From a bacterium (GTDB taxonomy: Bacteria > Pseudomonadota > Alphaproteobacteria > Acetobacterales > Acetobacteraceae): DNA of 64,000 nt. The notes beneath the pieces are model-generated. The model made no database searches, was not told the DNA's origin, and saw only the letters and a program-made list of their open reading frames with translations. Of the stretch, positions 34,124-42,793 are shown in pieces (position 1 is the first letter of the stretch; each line of letters begins with the position of its first letter). The translations under genes were made by a program, and so were the position numbers. The stretch lies in assembly GCA_026224825.1 (NCBI GenBank), contig JAMFRO010000016.1, positions 33,391-97,390 of the forward strand, read 5' to 3'.

Positions 34124-34948
34124 ATGTCCGTTTCCCTGACCGCCCTCCCCGCCACGGGCACAATGCGCCGCCGCTTCGTGCCGGTCAGGCTGCTGCGCCA
34201 GCTCATGGTGCCCGGCGCCATCATCGCTCTGTGGTATGCGCTCACCGTGCATGGCTATTTCGACGCCCAGACCATGCCCACGCCGCAGGCGGTCGGGTTA
34301 AGTTTCTGGCAGCTCATCGTCACCGGGCAGATGTGGCCCAATCTGCTCATCTCGCTACAGCGCGTGGCTCTGGGGCTGGCTTTCGGCGGCTCCCTCGGCA
34401 TCATCCTCGCCCTTGCCTCCAGCCTGTCGCGCTTCGGCGAGGACTCCATCGACGCCACGGTGCAGATGGCCCGCACCCTGCCGCATCTGGCCCTCATCCC
34501 GCTGATGATTCTCTGGTTCGGCATCGGGGAAACGCCGAAAATCGTGCTCATCGCTCTGGGCAGCCTTTTCCCTATCTACTTAAACCTGTTTTCAGCCGTG
34601 CGCGCGGCGGACCCTAAATTGATCGAGGCCGCCTCCACCCTCGGCCTCAGCCATGTGGAGACCATCTTCCACGTCATCCTGCCCGCCGCCGTGCCGGGCT
34701 TTCTCGTCGGGTTGCGCCAGGCCCTGGGTGCTAGCTGGATCAGCCTGGTCGTGGCCGAGCAGATCAACGCCTCATCGGGCATCGGCTATCTGGTCATGAA
34801 CGCGCGGGATTTCCTGCGTACCGACATCATCTTCGATGGTCTGATCGTCTACGCCCTGCTCGGCCTCGCCACAGACCAGGCCGTGCGCGCGCTGGAGCGC
34901 TATCTTCTCGCCTGGCGCCCCTCGATTATCGCGGCCAAAGGAGCTTGA
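34124..34948 (+). CDS. ssuC: Aliphatic sulfonate ABC transporter permease
   Basis: Start at ATG 34124 with AAGAGG just upstream. The 274-residue protein has about six membrane helices and the EAA loop for contact with the ATPase, EAASTLGLSHVETIFHVILPAAVPGF near 168-193, followed by GLRQALGASWISLVVAEQ. This matches the SsuC/TauC family. It is coupled to ssuB: the stop at 34946-34948 is followed by an ATG at 34951. Confidence 0.92.
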   Translation: MSVSLTALPATGTMRRRFVPVRLLRQLMVPGAIIALWYALTVHGYFDAQTMPTPQAVGLSFWQLIVTGQMWPNLLISLQRVALGLAFGGSLGIILALASSLSRFGEDSIDATVQMARTLPHLALIPLMILWFGIGETPKIVLIALGSLFPIYLNLFSAVRAADPKLIEAASTLGLSHVETIFHVILPAAVPGFLVGLRQALGASWISLVVAEQINASSGIGYLVMNARDFLRTDIIFDGLIVYALLGLATDQAVRALERYLLAWRPSIIAAKGA

Positions 34949-34950
34949 GC

Positions 34951-35724
34951 ATGAACATGCTGACAGAGATTGCCCCCGCCCAGGCGCCAGGCGTTACCCC
35001 AGGCGTTACCGGGGAGAAATTCGCGGTGGAAGTGCGCGGGCTGACCCGCGAATTCGGCACCAACTCGGTGTTGCGCAATCTGGACCTTCAGCTCCGCCCG
35101 GGTGAGTTCACCGCTCTGCTCGGCCGCTCCGGCTCGGGCAAATCCACTTTACTGCGCACTTTGGCTGGGCTGGACGCAGCACCCGAGGGCACCGTGACCG
35201 TGCCTGCCGCCAGAGCCGTTGTGTTTCAGGAGCCGCGTTTGCTGCCCTGGAAGCGGGTTTGGCAGAATGTCGCCCTTGGCCTGCGCGTAAAAGATGCCCG
35301 CAAGCGTGCCGAGGAGGCGCTGGAAGAGGTCGGGCTCGGGCACCGGCTGAAAGCCTGGCCGCTCACCCTTTCGGGCGGCGAGGCCCAGCGCGCCGCTCTG
35401 GCCCGCGCCCTGGTGCGCTCGCCCAAATTATTACTCCTGGACGAGCCCTTCGCGGCTCTGGATGCGCTCACCCGGCTGCGCATGCAGGCCATGGTCGCGG
35501 CCTTGTGGCAGGCGCACCAGCCCGCCGTGCTCCTCGTCACCCATGATGTGGACGAAGCCGTGCTGCTGGCCGACCGCATTCTGGTGCTGGACCACGGCCG
35601 CATCGCCCTGGACCTGACGGTGGAACTGCCCCGCCCGCGCCGCCACGGCGCACCCGGCTTCAACGCCCTGCGCGCCAAGCTGCTGGATGCTCTGGGTGTG
35701 CGCGAGGACGGCGCGACGGTATAA
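34951..35724 (+). CDS. ssuB: Aliphatic sulfonate ABC transporter ATP-binding protein
   Basis: The ATG at 34951 has AAAGGAGC upstream. The 257-residue ATPase shows Walker A GRSGSGKST, Q-loop VVFQEPRLLPW, signature LSGGEAQRAAL, Walker B LLLLDEPFAALD and the switch His in LLVTHDVDEA, all in normal order. It powers sulfonate uptake with SsuA and SsuC. Near its N-terminus a 12-bp tandem duplication (34987-35010) encodes PGVTPGVT, probably neutral. It is followed by a kinase-like gene after 10 bp. Confidence 0.93.
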   Translation: MNMLTEIAPAQAPGVTPGVTGEKFAVEVRGLTREFGTNSVLRNLDLQLRPGEFTALLGRSGSGKSTLLRTLAGLDAAPEGTVTVPAARAVVFQEPRLLPWKRVWQNVALGLRVKDARKRAEEALEEVGLGHRLKAWPLTLSGGEAQRAALARALVRSPKLLLLDEPFAALDALTRLRMQAMVAALWQAHQPAVLLVTHDVDEAVLLADRILVLDHGRIALDLTVELPRPRRHGAPGFNALRAKLLDALGVREDGATV

Positions 35725-35734
35725 CGCCTGGACC

Positions 35735-36262
35735 ATGACCCTCGACGAGCTCGGCCCGCGCATCTGCATCATGGGGCCATCGAATAGCGGTAAATCCACT
35801 TTGGCCTTGGCGATCGGCCGGGCCCGCGGGCTGCCGCCGATCCATCTGGACCAGCTCTACCATTTGCCGGATACGGACTGGGAACCCCGGCCAGCGAAAG
35901 AATTCGTCGCTTTGCACGACACGGCCATCGCAAGCGAGAGCTGGGTGATGGAAGGCAATTACTCCCGCTGCATGGAGCAACGCTTCGCCCGCGCCACAGG
36001 CATCATCCTGCTGGACGCCCCCGTCCCGCTCAGCCTGTTCCGTTATCTCCGCCGCTCATGGTTCGAGCGCGGCCGTATTGGGGCGCTGGAAGGCGGGCAG
36101 GACAGCGTGAAATGGGATATGATCCGCTATATCGCCGTCACTGCCCGCAAAAACCACCACCGCTATCAAGCAATGCTGGACCATATCAGCCTGCCGCAGA
36201 TCAGGCTCTCGACAACCCGCGCAATCGCCGGGTTCTTCCGGTCGGAAGGGTTGAGCCGCTAG
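35735..36262 (+). CDS. Adenylate-kinase-like P-loop protein (topology-modulation/FlaR type)
   Basis: Start at ATG 35735. The 175-residue product has a Walker A motif IMGPSNSGKSTLA near residues 11-23, LDQLYHLPDTDWEPRP near 38-53 and SWVMEGNYS near 70-78. This is the pattern of small P-loop kinases annotated as DNA topology modulation or FlaR-like proteins. True function is unknown; a small nucleotide or metabolite kinase is likely. It trails ssuB by 10 bp and may be read from the ssu promoter, though a functional link is not evident. Confidence 0.8.
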   Translation: MTLDELGPRICIMGPSNSGKSTLALAIGRARGLPPIHLDQLYHLPDTDWEPRPAKEFVALHDTAIASESWVMEGNYSRCMEQRFARATGIILLDAPVPLSLFRYLRRSWFERGRIGALEGGQDSVKWDMIRYIAVTARKNHHRYQAMLDHISLPQIRLSTTRAIAGFFRSEGLSR

Positions 36263-36441
36263 GGCTTTACAACCATGCCGGGGGGCCGCAACCATCACGC
36301 CGTGGCGGCCCCTTGTCGAGCCCCAATCTATTGTTCTAATAAAACGCATCTTGTTTTCGCACAATTTCAAGCTGGATGGTTAGAGGAAATGTTTGCAAAA
36401 TCCCGGGGCAACCCGCCCTGCCGCGTGATGCGAGGCCGCGC

Positions 36442-38037
36442 ATGACCACCCTCTCCAGCCTCATCGACCCCGGAGCCGAAATCTTCCGCGCCAATTTTGC
36501 GCATAACGAGGCTCTGGCCGCCGAACTGCGCCAGCACACCGCCACGGCGGCTTTGGGCGGCTCCGCCAGCTCGCGCGAAAAACATGTGGCGCGTGGAAAA
36601 CTGCTGCCGCGCGACCGGGTTCACCGGCTGTTGGACCCCGGCTCGCCCTTCCTGGAAATCGGCGCGCTGGCCGCCAACGGCATGTATAATAACGAGGCGC
36701 CCGGGGCGGGCATGATCTGCGGCATCGGCCGCGTTTCGGGGCGCGAATGCATCATCGTCGCCAACGACCCCACGGTAAAAGGCGGCGCCTATTACCCGAT
36801 GACGGTGAAGAAACATCTGCGCGCCCAGGACATCGCGCTGGAGAACCGCCTGCCCTGCATCTATCTGGTGGATAGCGGCGGCGCCAATCTGCCGCACCAG
36901 GCCGAGGTGTTCCCCGACCGCGATCATTTCGGCCGCATCTTCTTCAACCAGGCGCAAATGTCCGCCGCCGGCATCGCGCAGATCGCCTGTGTGATGGGCA
37001 GTTGCACCGCGGGCGGCGCTTACGTTCCCGCCATGTCCGATGAATCCGTCATCGTCCGCAACCAGGGCACCATCTTTTTGGCCGGCCCGCCGCTGGTGAA
37101 GGCCGCCACCGGCGAGGTGATCTCCGCCGAGGAGCTGGGTGGTGCCGAGACGCATGGCCGCAAATCCGGCGTGGTCGATCATGTGGCGGAGAATGACGAG
37201 CATGCGCTGCTCATCGTGCGCGAGATCGTTGCTAGTTTGAATACGGTGAAGGCCACCGATATCGACATCAAAGCACCGGTTCCGCCAAAGCTCGACATCA
37301 ACGAGCTTTACGGCATCGTGCCGCAGGATGTGCGCGCCCCCTATGATGTACATGAGGTCATCGCCCGCATTGTGGACGGCTCCGAATTCCACGAATTCAA
37401 ACGCCTCTACGGCACCACGCTGGTGTGCGGTTTCGCTCGCATCTGGGGCATGCCGGTTGCCATTCTTGCCAATAATGGCGTGCTGTTTTCGGAATCGGCA
37501 CTCAAGGGCGCGCATTTCATCCAGCTCGCCTGCCAGCGGCGGATTCCTTTGTTGTTCCTGCAAAACATCTCCGGCTTCATGGTCGGCGGCAAGTATGAGG
37601 CCGAGGGCATCGCCAAGAACGGCGCCAAGCTGGTAACGGCCGTGGCTACCGCCAGCGTGCCGAAACTCACATTGCTCATCGGCGGCAGTTTTGGTGCCGG
37701 CAATTACGGCATGTGCGGCCGGGCCTATAACCCGCGCTTCCTCTTCACCTGGCCCAATGCCCGCATCTCCGTCATGGGCGGCGAACAAGCCGCTTCCGTG
37801 CTCGCCACGGTGCACCGCGATGCCGCCAAATGGAGCGCTGAGGAAGCCGAAGCCTTCAAAGCCCCGGTGCGCAAAAAATACGAGGACGAAGGCAACCCGT
37901 ATTACGCCACCGCGCGCCTATGGGACGACGGCATCATCGATCCCGTGCAGACCCGCGACGTGCTGGGCCTGGCACTTTCCGCCACGCTCAACGCGCCCAT
38001 CCCCGCCCAGCCGCATTTCGGCTTGTTCAGAATGTAA
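36442..38037 (+). CDS. mccB: Methylcrotonyl-CoA carboxylase, carboxyltransferase (beta) subunit
   Basis: The start at ATG 36442 is chosen because the protein aligns with family members from [15 protein letters not shown]; an upstream in-frame ATG adds unrelated sequence. The 531-residue carboxyltransferase has the two-part crotonase-like fold. Key segments are [56 protein letters not shown] and the glycine-rich [17 protein letters not shown], which fit methylcrotonyl- more than propionyl-CoA carboxylase. Geranyl-CoA carboxylase is a close alternative. Its stop overlaps the start of the alpha subunit. Confidence 0.88.
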   Translation: MTTLSSLIDPGAEIFRANFAHNEALAAELRQHTATAALGGSASSREKHVARGKLLPRDRVHRLLDPGSPFLEIGALAANGMYNNEAPGAGMICGIGRVSGRECIIVANDPTVKGGAYYPMTVKKHLRAQDIALENRLPCIYLVDSGGANLPHQAEVFPDRDHFGRIFFNQAQMSAAGIAQIACVMGSCTAGGAYVPAMSDESVIVRNQGTIFLAGPPLVKAATGEVISAEELGGAETHGRKSGVVDHVAENDEHALLIVREIVASLNTVKATDIDIKAPVPPKLDINELYGIVPQDVRAPYDVHEVIARIVDGSEFHEFKRLYGTTLVCGFARIWGMPVAILANNGVLFSESALKGAHFIQLACQRRIPLLFLQNISGFMVGGKYEAEGIAKNGAKLVTAVATASVPKLTLLIGGSFGAGNYGMCGRAYNPRFLFTWPNARISVMGGEQAASVLATVHRDAAKWSAEEAEAFKAPVRKKYEDEGNPYYATARLWDDGIIDPVQTRDVLGLALSATLNAPIPAQPHFGLFRM

Positions 38038-39899
38038 TGGCCATGATTTCATCCCTCCTCATCGCCAATCGCGGCGAGATCGCCCGCCGCATCATCCGCA
38101 CGGCCAAGCACCTCGGCATCCGCACCATCGCTGTGTATTCCGATGCCGATGCGAACATGCCTTTCGTGCGCGAGGCCGATGAGGCCGTGCACATCGGCCC
38201 GGCGCCCGCGCGCGAGAGCTATCTGGTGCAGTCCAAAATTCTTGAGGCGGCAAAAGCAACAAACGCCGAAGCCATCCACCCCGGCTATGGTTTTCTCTCC
38301 GAGAACGCAGGCTTCGCGGAAGCCGTGCAGGCCGCCGGCATCATCTGGGTCGGTGCGCCGCCCGCCGCCATCCGCGCCATGGGCCAGAAGGACGCAGCAA
38401 AAGAGCTGATGATCAAAGCCGGCGTGCCCGTCACCCCCGGCTATATGGGCGACAACCAGGAGCCTGTGCATCTGCACGAGCAGGCCGATAAGATCGGCTA
38501 CCCGGTGCTCATCAAAGCCGTGGCCGGTGGTGGCGGCAAAGGCATGCGCCGCGTTGATGCATCGGACGCATTTATCGATGCATTAGCAAGCTGCCAGCGC
38601 GAAGCCGCATCCTCCTTCGGCGATGAGCGCGTGCTGATTGAAAAATACATCACCGGCCCGCGCCATATCGAAGTGCAGGTGTTCGGCGACACGCATGGCA
38701 ACGCCGTGCATCTGTTCGAACGCGATTGCTCGTTGCAGCGCCGCCACCAGAAGGTCATCGAGGAAGCCCCGGCACCGGGCATGGACGAGGCCACCCGCGC
38801 CGCCCTCTGCGCCGTGGCGGTGAAAGCTGCTCTCGCCATAAACTACGTCGGTGCCGGCACCATCGAATTCATTGCAGATGCGAGTGAAGGCCTGCGCGCC
38901 GACCGCATCTGGTTCATGGAAATGAACACCCGCCTCCAGGTCGAGCATCCGGTCACCGAAGCCATCACCGGCCAGGATCTGGTGGAATGGCAATTGCGCG
39001 TCGCGAGCGGCGAGGCAATCCCCCTGCGCCAGGACCAGCTCAGCATCAACGGCTGGGCCATGGAAGCCCGGCTCTATGCCGAAAACCCCGCCACCGGCTT
39101 CCTCCCCTCCATCGGCCCGTTGCAGCGCCTGCACTTTCCGGAAAATGTGCGCATAGACAGCGGCGTGGAAGAAGGCGGCGAGGTCACCCCCTATTACGAT
39201 CCGATGATCGCCAAAATCATCACCCACGCCCCCACCCGCGCAGATGCCGCCGCCAAACTGGCAAACGCCTGCGCCGCGCTTGAAGTGTGGCCCGTGAAAA
39301 CCAACGCCGGTTTCCTCACCCGCACCGCCGCCAATGCGGATTTCATCGCCGCCCGCATCGACACCGGCTTCATCGAACGCCATGCCGGGCAACTGATCCC
39401 CGGCACCGAACCCTCCGCGCCGGTGCTGCAAGCCGCCGCCCACGCTTTACTGCCCACCAACAGCACGGACCCCTGGTCCGCCCTCACCGGCCTGCGCATC
39501 GCCGCCGCCCCGGATACACGCATCGCCGTGGACATCGCCGGTTCCACCCATGTCGTGACTTTGGCAGGCCCCACCCCCGCCTACACCACCTCGGACGATG
39601 TGCTGTTCATCCAGGGTGAGGCCTGGGAATACGGCCTGGCCCGCGCCGACCACGCCGCCGGCGGTGGCGCCGCCTCGGACGGCGCCATCCTCTCCCCCAT
39701 GCCGGGCCGCATCATCGCCGTGCATGCCGCTGAAGGCGACCATGTGAAGAAAGGCCAGAAGCTCCTGGTGCTGGAAGCCATGAAAATGGAGCAGCAACTC
39801 CTCGCCCCCTTCGACGGCATCGTGAAAACTTTTACCGCCAAGCTCGATGCACAAATCGCCGAAGGCGTGCTACTCGCCCTCATCGAAAAGGAGGCCTAA
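38037..39899 (+). CDS. mccA: Acyl-CoA carboxylase alpha subunit (biotin carboxylase plus biotin carrier)
   Basis: A TAATG overlap with mccB fixes the start at 38037 (620 residues); a longer frame runs back into mccB. Domains in order: biotin carboxylase N-terminus (LLIANRGEIARRI), ATP-grasp with KAVAGGGGKGMR near 160-172, catalytic EMNTRLQVEHPVTE near 295-308, then a linker and a C-terminal biotinyl domain with the biotinylation Lys in EAMKMEQQ near 580. It carboxylates biotin for MccB. The operon continues without gap into a MaoC hydratase. Confidence 0.92.
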   Translation: MAMISSLLIANRGEIARRIIRTAKHLGIRTIAVYSDADANMPFVREADEAVHIGPAPARESYLVQSKILEAAKATNAEAIHPGYGFLSENAGFAEAVQAAGIIWVGAPPAAIRAMGQKDAAKELMIKAGVPVTPGYMGDNQEPVHLHEQADKIGYPVLIKAVAGGGGKGMRRVDASDAFIDALASCQREAASSFGDERVLIEKYITGPRHIEVQVFGDTHGNAVHLFERDCSLQRRHQKVIEEAPAPGMDEATRAALCAVAVKAALAINYVGAGTIEFIADASEGLRADRIWFMEMNTRLQVEHPVTEAITGQDLVEWQLRVASGEAIPLRQDQLSINGWAMEARLYAENPATGFLPSIGPLQRLHFPENVRIDSGVEEGGEVTPYYDPMIAKIITHAPTRADAAAKLANACAALEVWPVKTNAGFLTRTAANADFIAARIDTGFIERHAGQLIPGTEPSAPVLQAAAHALLPTNSTDPWSALTGLRIAAAPDTRIAVDIAGSTHVVTLAGPTPAYTTSDDVLFIQGEAWEYGLARADHAAGGGAASDGAILSPMPGRIIAVHAAEGDHVKKGQKLLVLEAMKMEQQLLAPFDGIVKTFTAKLDAQIAEGVLLALIEKEA

Positions 39900-39900
39900 A

Positions 39901-40353
39901 ATGGCAGGCAAGCATTTTGACGAATGGAAAATTGGCGAGAAACTCGAGCATGAGATCCGCCGCACGGTGACGGAGACGGACAACGTCCTCTTCTCGGCCA
40001 TGACCTACAATCCCCAGCCGCTACATATCGACGCGGAATTCGCCAAAAATTCCGAGTTCGGCCAGATCCTCGTCAACGGCACATTCACCTTCGCTTTGAT
40101 GGCCGGCCTCTCCGTCGGCGACACCACGCTCGGCACCCTCGTCGCCAATCTCGGCTACGATAAATTGGTGATGCCCAAACCCGTCTTCATCGGCGACACT
40201 CTGCGCGCCACCACGGAGATTGTGGAGCTGAGGGAATCAAAATCGCGCCCGCAAGCCGGCATCGTCACCTTCAAACATGAGATGCTGAACCAGCGGGGCG
40301 AAATCGTCTGCCAATGCCTGCGCATGGCCCTGGTGAAGAGGAAAGCCGCATGA
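39901..40353 (+). CDS. MaoC-family enoyl-CoA hydratase
   Basis: Start at ATG 39901, two bases after the mccA stop. The 150-residue hot-dog-fold protein has the hydratase-2-like motif FSAMTYNPQPLHIDAEFA near 33-50, with catalytic His and Asp in the helix and the family's NPxPLH variant. It most likely hydrates an unsaturated CoA ester such as the product of the carboxylase. In the usual leucine route a crotonase does this step, so a MaoC protein here is a possible non-orthologous replacement. Its stop overlaps the next start (ATGA). Confidence 0.88.
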   Translation: MAGKHFDEWKIGEKLEHEIRRTVTETDNVLFSAMTYNPQPLHIDAEFAKNSEFGQILVNGTFTFALMAGLSVGDTTLGTLVANLGYDKLVMPKPVFIGDTLRATTEIVELRESKSRPQAGIVTFKHEMLNQRGEIVCQCLRMALVKRKAA

Positions 40354-41198
40354 AACTCCGCTCCCTCCTCTTCGTCCCCGGTGACCGCCCGGAGCGCATG
40401 GAAAAGGCCCTGGGTTACGGCGCCGACGCGCTGATCCTCGACCTGGAAGACTCCGTCGCCGCCTCCGCCAAACCCGCCGCCCGCGAGGCCGCCGCCAATT
40501 TCCTGGCCCGCCCCAACCGCACCGTGCCACTCTTCGTGCGCATCAACCCGCTGGACGGCGGCCTGGCCGATGACGACCTCGCCGCCGTGGTGCACGCCAA
40601 CCCAGATGGCATCATGCTGCCCAAGGCCGAAGGCGGTGCCTCGGTGGTCGATCTCCTCGCCCGCCTGGCCAAACTCGGCAACGAGACCGCGCTCATCTTC
40701 CCACTCGCCACGGAAACCCCCGCCGCCATCTTCGCCATCGGCAGCTTCGGCGGCATCTCGCCGCGCATCTGCGCCCTGAGCTGGGGGGCCGAAGACCTGC
40801 CCGCCGCCATAGGTGCCACCACCGCCCGCGAGGCCGACGGCAGCTACACCGCCCCCTACCAACTGGCCCGCTCCCTCACCTTGTTCGGCGCCCATGCGGC
40901 GGGTGTGGAAGCCATCGAAACCGTGTTCCCCGACATCAAGAACGCGCAAGGCCTCGCCGACTACGCCGCCCGCGGCCGGCGCGACGGGTTTACCGGCATG
41001 ATGGCCATCCACCCGGCGCAAATCCCGGTCATCAACCAAGCCTTCACGCCGTCAGAAGCCGAGCTGGCGCACGCGCAAAAAATCGTCGACGCCTTCGCCG
41101 CCCAGCCAGACGCCGGCGTGCTGCAAATCGACGGTAAGATGGTCGATTTTCCGCATCTCAAGCAGGCGCGGCGTATTCTGGCGCTGGCGCAGGGGTAA
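40350..41198 (+). CDS. HpcH/HpaI-CitE family CoA-ester lyase
   Basis: The 282-residue CitE-like protein starts at the ATGA overlap (40350). It shows RSLLFVPGDRPERMEKAL, the LILDLEDSVAASAKPAAR metal-binding segment near 31-48, IMLPKAEGG, LIFPLATETPAAIF with a Mg-ligand Glu, and the signature ICALSWGAEDL. Family members cleave or condense malyl-, citramalyl- or beta-methylmalyl-CoA. Sitting after a methylcrotonyl-type carboxylase and hydratase, it could be the C-C cleaving enzyme, a role normally taken by HMG-CoA lyase; this is inference. Confidence 0.88.
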   Translation: MKLRSLLFVPGDRPERMEKALGYGADALILDLEDSVAASAKPAAREAAANFLARPNRTVPLFVRINPLDGGLADDDLAAVVHANPDGIMLPKAEGGASVVDLLARLAKLGNETALIFPLATETPAAIFAIGSFGGISPRICALSWGAEDLPAAIGATTAREADGSYTAPYQLARSLTLFGAHAAGVEAIETVFPDIKNAQGLADYAARGRRDGFTGMMAIHPAQIPVINQAFTPSEAELAHAQKIVDAFAAQPDAGVLQIDGKMVDFPHLKQARRILALAQG

Positions 41199-41208
41199 AA
41201 AAAGTCAT

Positions 41209-41234
41209 GGGGGCTTTTTGAAAAAAGCCCCCAT
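41209..41234 (+). terminator. Terminator-like hairpin after the mcc operon
   Basis: TGGGGGCTTTTT (41209-41220) pairs with AAAAAGCCCCCA (41223-41234) across a two-base gap. The long perfect stem lies 10 bp after the stop at 41198. It is a likely rho-independent terminator, although no long T-run follows. Confidence 0.75.
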
Positions 41235-41295
41235 ACCCCCAAAAACTTTGGCAACTATATACTTGGCTAAGCTGTAGGCTTCTGTGAGGATCTCT

Positions 41296-41733
41296 GTGCA
41301 ATACGAACGAGTATATACAATCTGGGGATTCTATGACGGGGCTCGGACCGGTATAGCCGATTTCAATGGTGTGCCACATTATTTTGCTTGTTTGTTTAAT
41401 GAAGTAGCGGATGACTATTCTGACAATTTTAGACTTTACCCAGTTGGAATTGAGTTCATTGAGCGCGCTATAAGGACAGATGAGATTTATCGCGTTTGGG
41501 AGAATAAATTTCAGAGTGGTGAAGTGGGCATCGAGACGCATCCGGGGCACGGAGAAATCGACGCTGAATACGACGAAATCAAGTCTTGGCTGGATAACGA
41601 AATAGCTGGTCTTCGAGCAATACCAAGTCTTTATGGAGCAGAATTCCGCGTATTACCGGATCAAGAAAGCATTCTCCCGCGAATTATCCGCAACCAAGAA
41701 GTGAAATGGTCGCCTTTGCCTGGTCAGTTGTAA
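41296..41733 (+). CDS. AT-rich orphan protein, unknown function
   Basis: A GTG at 41296 with GAGGA at 41286-41290 gives a 145-residue protein starting MQYERVYTIWGFYDG; a GTG four codons earlier lacks a site. The sequence is mixed alpha/beta, acidic and rich in aromatics (GIADFNGVPHYFACLF; RLYPVGIEFIERAI), with no transmembrane segment or recognised motif. Base composition is clearly more AT-rich than its neighbours, suggesting horizontal acquisition. Similar short proteins occur as orphans in other bacteria; an immunity or accessory role cannot be shown. Confidence 0.65.
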   Translation: MQYERVYTIWGFYDGARTGIADFNGVPHYFACLFNEVADDYSDNFRLYPVGIEFIERAIRTDEIYRVWENKFQSGEVGIETHPGHGEIDAEYDEIKSWLDNEIAGLRAIPSLYGAEFRVLPDQESILPRIIRNQEVKWSPLPGQL

Positions 41734-41793
41734 TCCGAAACTTCACCCGCGACGGCGCTTAGCCAAATATATAGTTACCAAAACTTTTGCTCT

Positions 41794-42642
41794 TTAGCGG
41801 ATGATATTTGGATATTGCACACGCGGCTCGATTTTATGCGTGTCGCGATAAGACGGCGGCTGCCGCCCCTCGTCCAAAACCCCATATTTTGCGCCCAGCT
41901 CCGCACCTATCACCGTCTGCCCGCTCAAACCCATCAGCCCGGGATCGTTATAAAGCGCCCACACAACATGTCCGGTATATTCAGGCGTCTCCGCCGTATC
42001 CTCCAGATATCCATATTTTGCCCGGTCGGATTCGATGATCGCCTTCAGCCGGTCGGTCAGCAGCGCGCCCATCCAGATGGACAGTGCGGCAACGCCAAAA
42101 TCCTTGAAATCCACCGCCATATCGGCTGCAAACTTATCCATCCCCGCTTTATGCGCGCCGTAAGCCGGACCGAACACGTAATGCACGGCACCTGAGGCCG
42201 AGGTGAAAATCACCAGCCCGCTTTTCTGCGCCACCATCGCGGGCGCCGCATAATAACTCGCCACGTAACCGCTGCGCAGACCCACATCGAGCATATCCAC
42301 CAGTTTCAGCGGCTTCTCCCAGAAATGCCCCGGTGCGTTCAGCTCATCATACACCGCCGTGGCATTATTGATGAGAATATCAATCCGCCCCTGCTCGCGC
42401 AGCACCTGGGCAATCAGCGCCTCTCCTTCCGTATCCACAGCATGGTCCACCCGCACGGCAATGCCGGTACCGCCCGCCGCCGTCACCGCCGCCGCGGTCT
42501 CGTAAATCGTGCCCGGCAGCGGATGGTCGCCCGCCTTCTCCGAGCGCCCGGTAACGTAAACCACGCAGCCGTGACTACCAAGGGCAATGGCAATGCCCCG
42601 CCCTGCCCCCCGGCTCGCCCCGGTCACAATCGCTACAGTCAT
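41794..42642 (-). CDS. SDR family oxidoreductase (DHRS1-like)
   Basis: The 282-residue SDR has cofactor motif TGASRGAGRGIA near residues 7-18, NNAT near 90-93, a catalytic Ser in IFTSASGAVHYVFG and YGAHKAGMDK. The set resembles the DHRS1-like subfamily, whose members have an elongated C-terminus as here (to RVQYPNIIR). It is convergent with the AT-rich orphan gene and divergent from the dehydrogenase at 42794 (151 bp between starts). It may serve the same pathway as that aldehyde dehydrogenase; the substrate is unknown. Confidence 0.82.
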   Translation of the reverse strand: MTVAIVTGASRGAGRGIAIALGSHGCVVYVTGRSEKAGDHPLPGTIYETAAAVTAAGGTGIAVRVDHAVDTEGEALIAQVLREQGRIDILINNATAVYDELNAPGHFWEKPLKLVDMLDVGLRSGYVASYYAAPAMVAQKSGLVIFTSASGAVHYVFGPAYGAHKAGMDKFAADMAVDFKDFGVAALSIWMGALLTDRLKAIIESDRAKYGYLEDTAETPEYTGHVVWALYNDPGLMGLSGQTVIGAELGAKYGVLDEGRQPPSYRDTHKIEPRVQYPNIIR

Positions 42643-42793
42643 TTTTCCCTCCCCACCGGCCGTTTTCGGCCTGGTTCACCCCAGCATGCACCGGCTTTGC
42701 ATTTGCGGCTACCCGCCCTACCTTGCTCATGATAGGCTCCGCCCCATCTCCGCATGCGCCATCATGCGCAATATCAGTCGAGGACCACTCACC

